Source: Pseudomonas sp. DC1.2
GTDB lineage: Bacteria > Pseudomonadota > Gammaproteobacteria > Pseudomonadales > Pseudomonadaceae
DNA length: 64,000 nt
Direction: 5' to 3'
NCBI RefSeq assembly: GCF_034351645.1
Contig: NZ_CP133782.1
Span: forward strand, 1,617,001 to 1,681,000
Shown here one piece after another: positions 34,548-43,235 of this stretch (its first letter is position 1; the number at the start of each line of letters is the position of its first letter). Made by a program: the position numbers and the translations under genes. The notes under the pieces were generated by a model that did no database searches, had not been told where the DNA came from, and was given only the letters and a program-made list of their open reading frames with translations.

Positions 34548-35958
34548 TGATCTCCAGACGGCCCAGCAACATGCCGAACGAGAGAATCCACTTGGCGGCG
34601 TCCGGCAGGGTGGAGAAATTGCCCGCCGGGCCAATGGTCTCGCCCAGTCCTGGGCCGACACCCGACACCGTGCTGGCGGCACCGGTCAGCGCGGTCATCC
34701 AGTCCAGGCCCAGCAGCGACAACATCAGCGCAATCGCGCAGATGGTGATAGCGAAAAAGAACGAGAAGGTCAGTATCGAGCGCACGATTTCTTCGTCGAG
34801 GCGGTGGCCGTTGTACTTCTGTTTGATCACCGCGCGCGGGTGAATTAACTGGTTAAGGTTGGCCTTGAGCAGAATGTAGGCGACCTGAAAGCGGAAAATC
34901 TTGATTCCGCCAGCGGTCGAGCCAGAACAGCCGCCAATAAAACCCAGATAGAAGAACAGCATCAGCGAGAAATTGCCCCACATGCTGTAGTCCCCAAGCG
35001 CAAACCCAGTGGTGGTCACCACCGAAGTCACGTTCAGTGCCACATGCCGCAGCGCGTCCAGCCATGGCAAGTTGGTGGTCCACCAGTACCAAGTGCCGAG
35101 CACCACCCACGTCACCAGCAACAGGCCAAGCAGGCCTTGAACCTGCTGATCCTTGATCAGGGCTCGACGGTTACCGCGCAGGGTCGCCACATACAGTGTG
35201 AAGGGCAGGCTGCCGAGGATCATCACGACGACGGCTACCCAATGCACAGCCGGTTGTTTCCAATGGGCCAGGGACTCGTCGGAGGTGGAGAAACCACCGG
35301 TGGAAATCGCCGACATCGCATGATTGATCGCATCGAACAGGTTCATCCCGGCCCACCAGAACGCCAAGCTGCCGACAATGGTAATACCGACGTAGGCCGC
35401 TACGATCAAACGCGCCACCATGTGCGAACGGGGCATAACCTTTTCGGAACGGTCCGACGACTCTGTCTGAAACAGCCGCATGCCACCGATGCGCAGCAAT
35501 GGCAGAATAGCGACCGCCATGCCGATAAAACCAATGCCGCCGAGCCAGTGCAGCAACGAGCGCCATATCAGGATGCCGGGGGACATGCTGTCCAGGCCAC
35601 TGAGCACGGTGGAACCGGTGGCGGTGATGCCGGACATGCTTTCAAAGAACGAATCGGTGTAGCTGATGTGTTGGGTCAGTAAAAATGGCAGCGCAGCGAA
35701 GATGCACACCACCAGCCAGCTACTGACGGTCAGCAGGTACATGTCCCTGGGCCGCAGGTGTATATGTTCGGGCCGGCCGGGAATTACCAGGGCCAAACCC
35801 GCCACAAAGGTAATCATGCTCGCCCAGATAAACGACGGCAGGTCGCTGGTGCGGTCGAAGATCACCAGAGTGGCCATCGGCACGAACATGGCGATCGCCA
35901 GGGTAATCAGGAAGATGCCGATGATGAAACCAATGATCCGTAAGGTCGGCAACGCCAT
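34504..35958 (-). CDS. trkH: Trk system potassium uptake protein TrkH
   Basis: A 484-residue inner-membrane K+ channel-like translocation subunit, the same length as E. coli TrkH. Four repeated M-P-M units have selectivity-filter loops around SGITATGST, SAISTGGFST, SVVTTTGFA and STVSGVGPG. TrkH works with the cytoplasmic NAD-binding TrkA, not encoded here. The ATG at 35958 (MALPTLRIIGF) is preferred over an upstream start that would add a short polar stretch. It is convergent with the AraC gene. Confidence 0.93.
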   Translation of the reverse strand: MALPTLRIIGFIIGIFLITLAIAMFVPMATLVIFDRTSDLPSFIWASMITFVAGLALVIPGRPEHIHLRPRDMYLLTVSSWLVVCIFAALPFLLTQHISYTDSFFESMSGITATGSTVLSGLDSMSPGILIWRSLLHWLGGIGFIGMAVAILPLLRIGGMRLFQTESSDRSEKVMPRSHMVARLIVAAYVGITIVGSLAFWWAGMNLFDAINHAMSAISTGGFSTSDESLAHWKQPAVHWVAVVVMILGSLPFTLYVATLRGNRRALIKDQQVQGLLGLLLVTWVVLGTWYWWTTNLPWLDALRHVALNVTSVVTTTGFALGDYSMWGNFSLMLFFYLGFIGGCSGSTAGGIKIFRFQVAYILLKANLNQLIHPRAVIKQKYNGHRLDEEIVRSILTFSFFFAITICAIALMLSLLGLDWMTALTGAASTVSGVGPGLGETIGPAGNFSTLPDAAKWILSFGMLLGRLEIITVFVLCIPAFWRH

Positions 35959-36080
35959 GAAGTCCGCTCGGGGTGAAATAGAGATGGACGCCATTCTACC
36001 TGCGGGGCAGGTCATGTAAACCGGCAGCCCGGCGGCACTTGCCGCTAGAATGGCCGGACAATTTTTCCAGGAGGTGGCCG

Positions 36081-36647
36081 ATGCAGGCTCTCGACGCTTT
36101 GCTCAACCGTGTTTCCGTTCCACGACTGTTAGACCCTGCGCCTACCGCAGAACAACGTGAAGTGCTGTTTGCCGCCGCCCTGCGTGCGCCGGATCACGGT
36201 CACTTGCAGCCGTGGCGCTTCCTGACTGTCGAAGGCGCGGCGCGGGAGCAGATGGGCGAGTTGCTGGCGCAAGCGGCGAAGTTGCAGGACAGTCATGCGT
36301 CCGAGGCTGTGCTGGACAAGGCCCGCAATGGTCCGTTGCGGGCGCCACTGGTGGTCGTGGTGATCGCTCGTTTGCAGGAGCACTTCAAGGTGCCGAAGTC
36401 CGAGCAATTACTGGCGGCCGGCTGTGCGGCTCACGGGATTTTGCTGGCAGCCTACGCTCAGGGCATTGGTGCGGTGTGGCGAACCGGTGAACTGGCCTAT
36501 TCGGCACATGTGGCCAAAGGACTGGGACTGGCTGAAGGCGAGGAGGTGATTGCGTTCCTTTACCTCGGTACGCCGCAGAAAGAGCCGCGAGTCGCGGATA
36601 AAGTCGAGCTGAGCGAGTTTGTCAGCGCGTGGACGCCTACGGCCTAG
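36081..36647 (+). CDS. YdjA-type nitroreductase
   Basis: A 188-residue FMN-dependent nitroreductase-family protein of the short YdjA/TdcD class: FMN-binding RAPDHGHLQPWRF, dimer region AAGCAAHGILLAAYAQGIGAVWRTGE in parts, and the C-terminal GEEVIAFLYLGTP. It should reduce nitro- or quinone-type substrates with NAD(P)H. GGAGG lies 6 bp before the ATG at 36081; the in-frame upstream start has no such site. A strong hairpin follows the gene. Confidence 0.92.
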   Translation: MQALDALLNRVSVPRLLDPAPTAEQREVLFAAALRAPDHGHLQPWRFLTVEGAAREQMGELLAQAAKLQDSHASEAVLDKARNGPLRAPLVVVVIARLQEHFKVPKSEQLLAAGCAAHGILLAAYAQGIGAVWRTGELAYSAHVAKGLGLAEGEEVIAFLYLGTPQKEPRVADKVELSEFVSAWTPTA

Positions 36648-36656
36648 TGTTAGCGA

Positions 36657-36700
36657 AAGGGCTGTGACAGTCAGTAATCATCTTGACTGCGACAGCCCTT
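36657..36700. terminator. Bidirectional terminator between nitroreductase and cpxA
   Basis: A 17-bp stem with two mismatches: AAGGGCTGT-GA-CAGTCA against TGACTG-CG-ACAGCCCTT, 9 bp after the nitroreductase stop and 26 bp after the cpxA stop on the other strand. Such perfect-looking inverted ends between convergent genes fit a shared terminator. Confidence 0.7.
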
Positions 36701-36725
36701 GCGTCAGTAAAGCCGTTTTACACCG

Positions 36726-38066
36726 TCACAACTGAACCACTGCCCCCGGTTCCAATGGCAACTCCAGGCTGGCAATAAACCCTCCTTCCGGATGATTGGC
36801 CAGTATCAAGCTACCGCCATGACGCTCGGCTGCGCGCCGTGCGATGGCCAGACCGAGGCCATGGCCGGCGGCGGACTGGCCCGGCGCGCGGTAGAACGGC
36901 TCGCCTAATTGACTCAAATGTTCGGCCTGCACGCCAGGGCCATGGTCGCGAACGCTGATGACAATTCTTTCGCCTTGACGTGAGACGCGCATTTCAATGG
37001 GATGCTCCGGCGGATTAAAGCGCTGCGCGTTGCGCAACAGATTATCCAGGGCACGTTCGATCATGGTCGGCCAGCCTTTGAGGTGGAGTAACGGCTCCGC
37101 CTCCACTTGTACGTTCTGTTCCGGCGAGCCCAATTGGGCATCCTTTTGCAACGTCACCAGCAAGGCGTTGAGGTCCACGTCTTCAGCACTGGCGTTGTCG
37201 GCATCGACTCGCGCCAATACCAGAATTTCGCTGATCAAGGCCTCCAGACGATCACATTCGCGGGTCAGTCGCGGCCAATATTTTTCCCGTTCCTCAGGCG
37301 TACTCCGCTCGGCCAGCGCCAGTGCAATGCGCAGTCTGGCAAGCGGTGAGCGCAACTCATGCGAAACATCTCGCAGCAACTGCCGCTGACTGCTGATCAG
37401 GCTTTGTAAGCGAGAACCCATTCGGTTGAAATCGTTCGCCAGTACGCCGAATTCGTCGCGCCGGTTGGCCAGCTTTACCAGGCTGTTTTGCTGATAAGTT
37501 GTTTGTCCAAGATCATGCACTGCGCCGCGTAAACGGCTGAGAGGGCGAGTGATGGACAGGGTCACCAACAGGCTGAAAAGGGTCAGTACCACCAGCGCAA
37601 TCCCCAGCGCGCTCAATGGCCAGACCAAGCTTTTGCGGCGCCATGCATCCAGTTCCGGGTGGGGGATGCGATAGATCAGCAAGTAGGTATTGCCGGTCTT
37701 TTCGCTGGTGTATTCAGTGGTCAGGCGGCGCCAGGGCAAGCGGCGATCATCGTCATTTTGCCGCGCCTCGAAGGCCGCCGCCCGGCGTGGAAAAGTGCCA
37801 CGCACCACTGGGTCGCCGCTCTCGTTGAGCACCTGAACATCGATGTGGTACTGGTGCTTACGCTGTTCCAATATGTCCTGGGCGGCTTCCTCGCCCTCTG
37901 ATTCGTAGGTTTGCGTCCACCGTTGCGCCAGTGTGTTGAGGCCCGGATGGCGACTGAGAATCCATGCGTCTTGGTTGAGCATGTGCCCAAGCAGAATGAA
38001 AAGCCCTGCAACCAGAGCGATGGCTAGCCAGAAGCTGGCCAGAATTCGCCAGAACAATGAGCGCAC
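36726..38066 (-). CDS. cpxA: Envelope-stress sensor kinase CpxA
   Basis: A 446-residue CpxA-like kinase: helix 1 (about 8-29), a periplasmic sensor domain (about 30-147), helix 2 (about 150-171), HAMP, HisKA with His236 in LLRDVSHELRSPLARL, and HATPase_c with NLLRNAQRFN, DHGPGV and GHGLGLAIARR. CpxA senses misfolded envelope protein and signals to CpxR. It is transcribed after cpxR and cpxP on the same strand; a terminator-like hairpin stands in the cpxP-cpxA gap and could lower cpxA expression. P. aeruginosa has the same order in PA3204-PA3206. Confidence 0.88.
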   Translation of the reverse strand: MRSLFWRILASFWLAIALVAGLFILLGHMLNQDAWILSRHPGLNTLAQRWTQTYESEGEEAAQDILEQRKHQYHIDVQVLNESGDPVVRGTFPRRAAAFEARQNDDDRRLPWRRLTTEYTSEKTGNTYLLIYRIPHPELDAWRRKSLVWPLSALGIALVVLTLFSLLVTLSITRPLSRLRGAVHDLGQTTYQQNSLVKLANRRDEFGVLANDFNRMGSRLQSLISSQRQLLRDVSHELRSPLARLRIALALAERSTPEEREKYWPRLTRECDRLEALISEILVLARVDADNASAEDVDLNALLVTLQKDAQLGSPEQNVQVEAEPLLHLKGWPTMIERALDNLLRNAQRFNPPEHPIEMRVSRQGERIVISVRDHGPGVQAEHLSQLGEPFYRAPGQSAAGHGLGLAIARRAAERHGGSLILANHPEGGFIASLELPLEPGAVVQL

Positions 38067-38080
38067 AGAAAATCCTCAAA

Positions 38081-38114
38081 CAAAGAAAGCCCAGCGGCGA
38101 TGAACCGTTGGGCT
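38081..38114 (-). terminator. Internal terminator/attenuator between cpxP and cpxA
   Basis: On the minus strand AGCCCAACGG-loop-CCGCTGGGCT (nine of ten pairs) is followed by TTTCTTTG, 20 bp after the cpxP stop and 15 bp before the cpxA start. It would allow much cpxP and little cpxA from one promoter. Confidence 0.65.
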
Positions 38115-38133
38115 GGGGCGTAACGCTAGAACA

Positions 38134-38583
38134 TTATTGCGCTTTTTGCGGTTGTTGCGCTTTCCAGGCCTTGAATTCGGCCCACTCTGCGCGACGCTCA
38201 GCCTGTTTTTTCTGGATATCGTCGAATTTCTTCTGTTGATCCGGCTTGAGCACTGCACGCACATCAGCTTCGGCTTTCTGATGCTTGGCCGCTACTTCGT
38301 CTTTCATGGCTTTCTGGTCGGCTGGGGACAGTTTATCCAGATATTTTTCGACCAGTTGTTTGCGATCATGCATCTGCTCGCCCATGATTTTGCGAATTTG
38401 CTCGCGCTGTTCGCGGCTCAAATCCAGCTGGCTGTAAGGTCCTTTGCCGTGCATGTCGTGCATCTGACCGCCGTGGCGCGGGCCATCCATCGGGCCATCC
38501 ATCGGCCCGGCACCTTCAGGCATTGCCATGGCAGCGGTCGGTAGGGCGGCAGCGAACATCAGAGCGATAAGGGTCTTGCGCAT
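38134..38583 (-). CDS. cpxP: Periplasmic CpxP/Spy-family protein
   Basis: A 149-residue exported protein with signal peptide MRKTLIALMFAAALPTAAMA. The mature part is Met/Gly/His-rich at its start (PMDGPMDGPRHGGQMHDMHG, suggestive of metal binding) and then all-helical with LTxxQ-type motifs (LDLSREQREQI, LSPADQ, LKPDQQKKFD), as in Spy/CpxP chaperones, which bind unfolded proteins and inhibit CpxA. A strong AAGGAG site is 7 bp before the ATG at 38583; an earlier in-frame start is rejected. A tandem CpxR box lies 83 bp upstream. Confidence 0.87.
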   Translation of the reverse strand: MRKTLIALMFAAALPTAAMAMPEGAGPMDGPMDGPRHGGQMHDMHGKGPYSQLDLSREQREQIRKIMGEQMHDRKQLVEKYLDKLSPADQKAMKDEVAAKHQKAEADVRAVLKPDQQKKFDDIQKKQAERRAEWAEFKAWKAQQPQKAQ

Positions 38584-38665
38584 GGTGAATCTCCTTGTCT
38601 CGTTCCCGGTACGTTCCGGATGAGTACAGACTACGGAGATCAAGGTCAGCGGCGGTCAGCGAAGC

Positions 38666-38681
38666 GTAAAGCTTGGGTAAA
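38666..38681. promoter_or_regulatory. CpxR-binding box upstream of cpxP
   Basis: GTAAA-N6-GTAAA is a tandem repeat that fits the known E. coli CpxR box (GTAAA, N4-8, GTAAA). It lies in the gap between cpxR and cpxP, 83 bp before the cpxP start, where it would drive feedback induction of cpxP. Confidence 0.7.
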
Positions 38682-38708
38682 GACGCTTTTGTGCCGACCT
38701 TACAAAAC

Positions 38709-39386
38709 TTACAGGCTGTAGTAGTAACCGCGACTGCGCAGGGCGACGATACGCGGACGCCCATCAGTATGTGGTCCGATCTTTTTGCGCAGGTTGCTGA
38801 CGTGCATGTCCAGGCTGCGGTCGTACAGGGTCAGTTTGCGACCCAAGGCGATCAGCGCCAGTTCCTGCTTGTCCAGCGGCTCACCGGGTTGCTTGATCAG
38901 CGCTTCAAGCAGGCGACTTTCGGAGGCGGTGAGCGTGAATTCCTGCTCATTGATACTGACCACACCACGCAACGGACTGAAGCACAGATCGCCCAGTTCC
39001 AGCTGGCTGGACACGGCCGACGGATGACTGCGTCGCAACACGGCACGCAGTCGGGCTGTCAGTTCTCGCGGGTCACAAGGCTTGGCCAGGTAATCATCAG
39101 CGCCCAATTCCAGGCCGAGGATACGGTCCAGCGGTTCACCGCGGGCCGATAGCATCAGCACGGGCAAATCAGGGTGATCACCGCGCAACTGCTTGAGCAG
39201 TTCCAGGCCACTGCCATCCGGCAGCATGACGTCCAACACCACGGCCGCCGGCGATATTTCGGTCAAGGCACGGCGTGCGCTTTGACCATCATGGCAAGCG
39301 CGGACCACGAAGCCTTCCTGGCCTAGCCAACTGCTCAGGAGCTCACAGAGTTCCTGGTCATCATCAATTAATAACAGCTCGCTCAT
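38709..39386 (-). CDS. cpxR: Response regulator CpxR
   Basis: A 225-residue OmpR-family regulator: receiver with ELLLIDDD, phosphoacceptor Asp52 in AVVLDVMLPDGSG and Lys in DDYLAKPCDP; winged-helix DNA-binding domain (about 130-223) ending SRGYYYSL. The adjacent CpxP-type gene, the CpxA-like kinase and the GTAAA-N6-GTAAA box support the CpxR call. In P. aeruginosa CpxR is reported to activate mexAB-oprM. It begins 7 bp after the anchor-protein gene, so they may share a transcript. Confidence 0.88.
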   Translation of the reverse strand: MSELLLIDDDQELCELLSSWLGQEGFVVRACHDGQSARRALTEISPAAVVLDVMLPDGSGLELLKQLRGDHPDLPVLMLSARGEPLDRILGLELGADDYLAKPCDPRELTARLRAVLRRSHPSAVSSQLELGDLCFSPLRGVVSINEQEFTLTASESRLLEALIKQPGEPLDKQELALIALGRKLTLYDRSLDMHVSNLRKKIGPHTDGRPRIVALRSRGYYYSL

Positions 39387-39393
39387 GACGCAC

Positions 39394-39804
39394 TCAATTT
39401 AGCCATTGTCGACGTTTTCGACTTGCACCACTGGCGAAGATACCGCAGAGCAGAGCCAATAGCGCTACTCCGGCCCCAGTGACGAACCATTGCTGTTGGT
39501 CTGTCAGCAGGCGCGGCAGCGGGCTGGCCAAGGCCTCCTTGAGTTGCAGCTTCAGGCGCTGGTTCTCTTGGCGCAACCGGGTCAGTTGAGCGCTTTCGCG
39601 TTCACCATCAGGATTTTGCAATTGTTTACTCAGTATTTCTCGTTGTTGTTCACTGGCCTTCAAGCGTTGTTGCAACTCGGCGAGCGGGCTGCCGGTGCTC
39701 AAGGACGGTGAGGTTGAACCAGCACCTTCGGCGCTTACTTCAGCGCGGGCGTAGACCCCGATCGACAACGTCACCAACATCAGACACAACGGACCCTTGC
39801 GCAT
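39394..39804 (-). CDS. Coiled-coil membrane-anchor protein (YgiM-type without SH3)
   Basis: A 136-residue protein with a signal peptide (MRKGPLCLMLVTLSIGVYARAEV), a periplasmic coiled coil (about 40-95, LQQRLKASEQQREILSKQLQ and RLRQENQRLKLQLKE) and a C-terminal membrane helix (QQQWFVTGAGVALLALLCGIFAS in parts) with a basic end. The second half is like the C-terminus of SH3-and-anchor (YgiM/TIGR04211) proteins, but the SH3b domain is absent. Two ATGs lie in tandem (39807, 39804); the second has better spacing from AGGAG. It lies 7 bp upstream of cpxR, on the same strand. Confidence 0.68.
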   Translation of the reverse strand: MRKGPLCLMLVTLSIGVYARAEVSAEGAGSTSPSLSTGSPLAELQQRLKASEQQREILSKQLQNPDGERESAQLTRLRQENQRLKLQLKEALASPLPRLLTDQQQWFVTGAGVALLALLCGIFASGASRKRRQWLN

Positions 39805-39879
39805 CATGACTCCTGATTCCAATCGAGTTATTGGGCAAGTTGTCGGCAGGTAAACAAGAATAATGAGCGATAGATAGCA

Positions 39880-39902
39880 CGATGAACCGATAGGGTTCAT
39901 CG
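39880..39902 (-). terminator. Hairpin after yciI
   Basis: CGATGAACC-GATAG-GGTTCATCG is a perfect 9-bp stem, 12 bp after the YciI-like gene stop, with no long T-tract. It separates yciB-yciI from the following gene. Confidence 0.55.
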
Positions 39903-39913
39903 CACGAAGAACA

Positions 39914-40213
39914 TTACGGCAGTACTTGCTTGAACGGCTTAACCGAAACGTTGGCGTAGACGCCAGCACTGACGTAGGGGTCGGCGTCTGCCCAGGCTTG
40001 TGCAGCACTCAATGAATCGAATTGGGCAACGATCAGGCTGCCGGTGAAACCCGCGGCTCCTGGATCATTGCTGTCGACCGCCGGGTGCGGTCCGGCCAGT
40101 ACAACGCGACCCTCGCCCTTGAGCTGTTGCAGGCGCTCAAGGTGTGCAGGCCTTGCGGCGAGGCGAGCTTCCAGGGAGTTGGCGACGTCTGTGGCAACGA
40201 TGGCGTAGAGCAT
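39914..40213 (-). CDS. yciI: YciI-like protein
   Basis: A 99-residue protein of the YciI/YCII dimeric ferredoxin-like family: [31 protein letters not shown] in parts, the conserved His-Asp pair in ARPAHLERL and [10 protein letters not shown], and [16 protein letters not shown]. The YciI fold has a possible His-Asp catalytic pair but no assigned reaction. The ATG at 40213 follows GAGGA; only one base separates it from the yciB stop, so they are co-expressed. Confidence 0.9.
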   Translation of the reverse strand: MLYAIVATDVANSLEARLAARPAHLERLQQLKGEGRVVLAGPHPAVDSNDPGAAGFTGSLIVAQFDSLSAAQAWADADPYVSAGVYANVSVKPFKQVLP

Positions 40214-40214
40214 G

Positions 40215-40811
40215 TCAGTCCTCGGTTTTTGGGGTTGTGGTATCAGCGTCGTGCAAGTGACGGGACAGGTAAATGCCTTGGCCAACCAGGAATAGTAGCG
40301 TCATGCCCAGGCTGCCGAAGACCTTGAAGTCGACCCAGTAATTCTGGAACGTGAACGCAACGAACAGGTTGGCAGCGCCGCAAAACAGGAAAAAGATAAT
40401 CCAGGCGATGTTCAAGCGTGTCCAGACCGAGTCCGGCAGGGTTAGTGCGTGACCCATGATGCGTTTGATCAGCAAGCGGTCACCGATAAAATGGCTGCCG
40501 ATGAACGCGAGGGCGAACAGCCAGTTGACCACCGGTGCTTTCCATTTCAGGAAGGTTTCGCTGTGGAAGGCCAAGGTCAGGCTGCCGAAGACCAGGCAGG
40601 CGATAAGGGTCAGCCACTGGCTCTTTTCCAGCTTGCGGTGGGTGATGAACAAGGCGCCGTAAACAACCAGTGAGCTGATAATCAGCATGGCGGTGGCGCT
40701 GTAAATACCGCCGACATTCAGTTCATGACCGGCGATGTCGACGACCCGAGGATCGATCTTATAGACGATGAAAAACAGCAGAAGCGGGATGAAATCGATG
40801 AATTGTTTCAC
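40215..40811 (-). CDS. yciB: Inner membrane-spanning protein YciB (septation protein A)
   Basis: A 198-residue protein with five predicted membrane helices, starting (V/M)[17 protein letters not shown] as in the YciB/IspZ family, with signatures [18 protein letters not shown] and [22 protein letters not shown] in parts and [19 protein letters not shown]. YciB links cell-envelope synthesis and division in enterics. The GTG at 40811 is used because it gives the family N-terminus; longer frames add non-homologous residues. It is coupled to yciI. Confidence 0.93.
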   Translation of the reverse strand: MKQFIDFIPLLLFFIVYKIDPRVVDIAGHELNVGGIYSATAMLIISSLVVYGALFITHRKLEKSQWLTLIACLVFGSLTLAFHSETFLKWKAPVVNWLFALAFIGSHFIGDRLLIKRIMGHALTLPDSVWTRLNIAWIIFFLFCGAANLFVAFTFQNYWVDFKVFGSLGMTLLFLVGQGIYLSRHLHDADTTTPKTED

Positions 40812-40898
40812 AGTGGCAGCCAGAAGCAGGATGTGGCGGCATAATAACAAACATATTGGCGCGCGATAGCGCCAGCTGATTTGAGGTTACAAAGCCCC

Positions 40899-41762
40899 GT
40901 GAATGTTGATTTGCACTGCCATAGCACGGCCTCCGATGGCGCCCTGGCGCCTGCGGTACTGGTTGCGCGTGCGTTCGAGAAAGGCGTGCGAGTCCTGGCC
41001 TTGACCGATCACGATACCCTTGAAGGGCTCGACGAGGCCCGCAGCGCTGCGGCCGCGCTGGGGATGCAACTGGTCAACGGGGTTGAGTTGTCCTGCACTT
41101 GGGGCGGCGCGACCATTCATGTGTTGGGCTACGGTTTCGATGTCAATGCCGTGCCGTTGGTCGAGGCAATCGCCCGGCTGCACGATGGCCGTTGGCTAAG
41201 ATCTGAAGAAATAAGCCGTAAGTTGGCGTTGAAAGGTATGCCTGGCGCGATGGAGGGGGCCAGGGAGATGCAGCAGGCGTTGGGCGACAGCGGTAACGCG
41301 CCGGCCCGTCCGCATTTCGCCGACTGGATGGTGCGCGAGGGTTTCGTCAAGGATCGAGCTGAGGCATTTCGCAAATGGTTGGGCGCCGGCAAACTGGGGG
41401 ACGTCAAGCAACACTGGCCAACCCTGGAAGATACCGTTGCCACCTTGCGCGCCGCTAATGCCTGGGTCAGCCTGGCGCATCCGTGGCATTACGATTTCAC
41501 CCGCAGCAAGCGTCGTCGCTTGATTGGCGACTATATTCAAGCGGGCGGCCACGCTATTGAAGTGGTCAATGGTCATCAGCCTGCGGAACAGGTAGGCAGT
41601 TTGGCCATTTTGGCTCGTGAGTTTGGTCTGCTGGTCAGCGCCGGCAGTGATTTTCATGGTCCTGGAGGCTGGTCCGAGATTGGCGAATACCGCCCGCTTC
41701 CTGAGGATCTGCCACCCCTGTGGTGTCGATTCAAACATGACCCAGTTATTGCCGCCGTCTGA
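40899..41762 (+). CDS. rnm: PHP-domain phosphoesterase (RNase AM/YciV-like)
   Basis: A 287-residue PHP-domain protein: metal ligands in NVDLHCHSTASDG (His-Cys-His), ALTDHDTLEG (His-Asp), a Glu in NGVELSC, His in FADW/HPWHYD and the C-terminal SAGSDFHGP. Relatives hydrolyse 3',5'-nucleotide bisphosphates and, in E. coli (YciV, RNase AM), trim 5' ends of 5S and 23S rRNA. The GTG at 40899 gives the family start MNVDLHCHS; an upstream TTG is possible. It is followed after 13 bp by yciO, then scpA and scpB, as in many gammaproteobacteria. Confidence 0.88.
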   Translation: MNVDLHCHSTASDGALAPAVLVARAFEKGVRVLALTDHDTLEGLDEARSAAAALGMQLVNGVELSCTWGGATIHVLGYGFDVNAVPLVEAIARLHDGRWLRSEEISRKLALKGMPGAMEGAREMQQALGDSGNAPARPHFADWMVREGFVKDRAEAFRKWLGAGKLGDVKQHWPTLEDTVATLRAANAWVSLAHPWHYDFTRSKRRRLIGDYIQAGGHAIEVVNGHQPAEQVGSLAILAREFGLLVSAGSDFHGPGGWSEIGEYRPLPEDLPPLWCRFKHDPVIAAV

Positions 41763-41775
41763 ACAGGTAGAAAAT

Positions 41776-42405
41776 GTGAGTCAATTTTTCCAGATTCATC
41801 CGGAAAACCCGCAAGCGCGCCTGATCAAACAGGCGGTCGAGATCATCCGCAACGGCGGGGTAGTTATTTACCCCACCGATTCGTCGTATGCCATTGGTTG
41901 TCAGATTGGCGACAAGAATGCTGTGGAGCGTGTGCGTCGGCTGCGTGCGCTGGATGACAAGCACAACTTCGCGCTGATTTGCAGCGATCTGTCGCAGCTC
42001 GGCGTGTTCGCCAAGATCGACACCGGCACCTTTCGTATTCTCAAGGCTCATCTGCCGGGGCCGTATACCTTTATTCTCAACGCCACCCGCGAAGTTCCGC
42101 GGCTGTTGCTGCACGCTAAAAAACGCACCATTGGTCTGCGGGTGCCAAGCCATCCAATAGCCCTGGCGCTACTGGCGGAGCTGGGCGAGCCACTTATGAG
42201 CGTGAGCCTGATCATGCCTGGCGACACTGATCCCCTGACGGACCCTTACGAAATGCGTCAGTTACTTGAACATCAGGTGGACTTGATCATCGATGGTGGT
42301 CACGGCGGGATCAAGGCCTCCACGGTGATCAGCCTCGCCGATGGCGAGCCGCAAGTGATCCGCGTCGGATGTGGCGACCCTGCACCGTTCATGGCCGAGG
42401 CCTAG
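41776..42405 (+). CDS. yciO: YciO/Sua5-like L-threonylcarbamoyladenylate synthase family protein
   Basis: A 209-residue YrdC-domain protein, nearly identical in layout to E. coli YciO (206): MSQFFQIHPENPQ start, RNGGVVIYPTDSSYAIGC nucleotide-binding region, GPYTFILNATREVPR, IGLRVPSHPIA. YrdC-fold enzymes make threonylcarbamoyl-AMP for t6A tRNA; YciO is a paralogue whose activity is weaker than TsaC and debated. The GTG at 41776 matches the family start; the frame is open upstream through the rnm 3' end. The stop directly abuts the scpA ATG. Confidence 0.92.
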   Translation: MSQFFQIHPENPQARLIKQAVEIIRNGGVVIYPTDSSYAIGCQIGDKNAVERVRRLRALDDKHNFALICSDLSQLGVFAKIDTGTFRILKAHLPGPYTFILNATREVPRLLLHAKKRTIGLRVPSHPIALALLAELGEPLMSVSLIMPGDTDPLTDPYEMRQLLEHQVDLIIDGGHGGIKASTVISLADGEPQVIRVGCGDPAPFMAEA

Positions 42406-43224
42406 ATGTCGGCAGTAGAACCCGTCGACAGTCAGGCCGGCGCTCAGCAAGAGCTTCCGTTTGCCATGGTCTACGGCCAGGCAGTCATGGAAATGCCGCT
42501 GGACCTGTACATTCCGCCGGATGCTCTTGAGGTGTTTCTTGAGGCCTTCGAAGGTCCGCTCGACCTGCTGCTGTACCTTATACGCAAACAGAACATCAAT
42601 ATCCTTGATATCCCTGTGGCGGAAATCACCCGTCAGTACATGGGTTATGTCGAGTTGATGCAGTCGGTGCGCCTGGAGCTGGCCGCCGAATACCTGGTCA
42701 TGGCCGCCATGCTGGCCGAGATCAAGTCGCGGATGTTGCTGCCGCGAGCGGAGTCCATCGAAGCTGAAGAAGATGATCCCAGGGCTGAACTGATCCGCCG
42801 CTTGCAGGAGTACGAACGCTTCAAGGCCGCTGCCGAAGGCATTGACGGCCTGACCCGCGTGGGCCGTGATGTGGTGGTGCCCAAGCTCGATGCGCCCGAG
42901 GCCAGGGCGCGCAAGCTGGTGCCGGACGTGAGTCTGGAAGAGTTGCTGATGTCCATGGCTGAGGTGCTGCGCCGTGGCGACATGTTTGAAAGCCACCAGG
43001 TCAGCCGCGAGGCGCTGTCCACTCGTGAGCGCATGAGCGATGTGCTGGAACGGCTCAAGGGCGGCGGTTTTGTACCCTTTGTCGAGCTGTTCACGGCTGA
43101 AGAGGGGCGTTTGGGGGTGGTGGTGACCTTTATGGCGGTCCTCGAACTGGTCAAGGAATCCTTGGTCGAGCTGGTGCAAAATGAGCCGTTCGCGGCGATC
43201 CACGTGCGGGCCCGAGCAGAATAA
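42406..43224 (+). CDS. scpA: Segregation and condensation protein A
   Basis: A 272-residue kleisin-family subunit that bridges SMC heads and, with ScpB, forms the SMC-ScpAB condensin-like complex for chromosome organisation. The N-terminal kleisin region EVFLEAFEGPLDLLLYLIRKQNINILDIPV in parts and the C-terminal winged helix (about 200-272) are visible. The first 40 residues before EVFLEAFEG are an extra N-terminal stretch, so a start nearer to that motif is possible. The ATG directly follows the yciO stop codon, and scpB begins 11 bp downstream. Pseudomonads with ScpAB have SMC. Confidence 0.93.
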   Translation: MSAVEPVDSQAGAQQELPFAMVYGQAVMEMPLDLYIPPDALEVFLEAFEGPLDLLLYLIRKQNINILDIPVAEITRQYMGYVELMQSVRLELAAEYLVMAAMLAEIKSRMLLPRAESIEAEEDDPRAELIRRLQEYERFKAAAEGIDGLTRVGRDVVVPKLDAPEARARKLVPDVSLEELLMSMAEVLRRGDMFESHQVSREALSTRERMSDVLERLKGGGFVPFVELFTAEEGRLGVVVTFMAVLELVKESLVELVQNEPFAAIHVRARAE

Positions 43225-43235
43225 CGAGTTGAATC

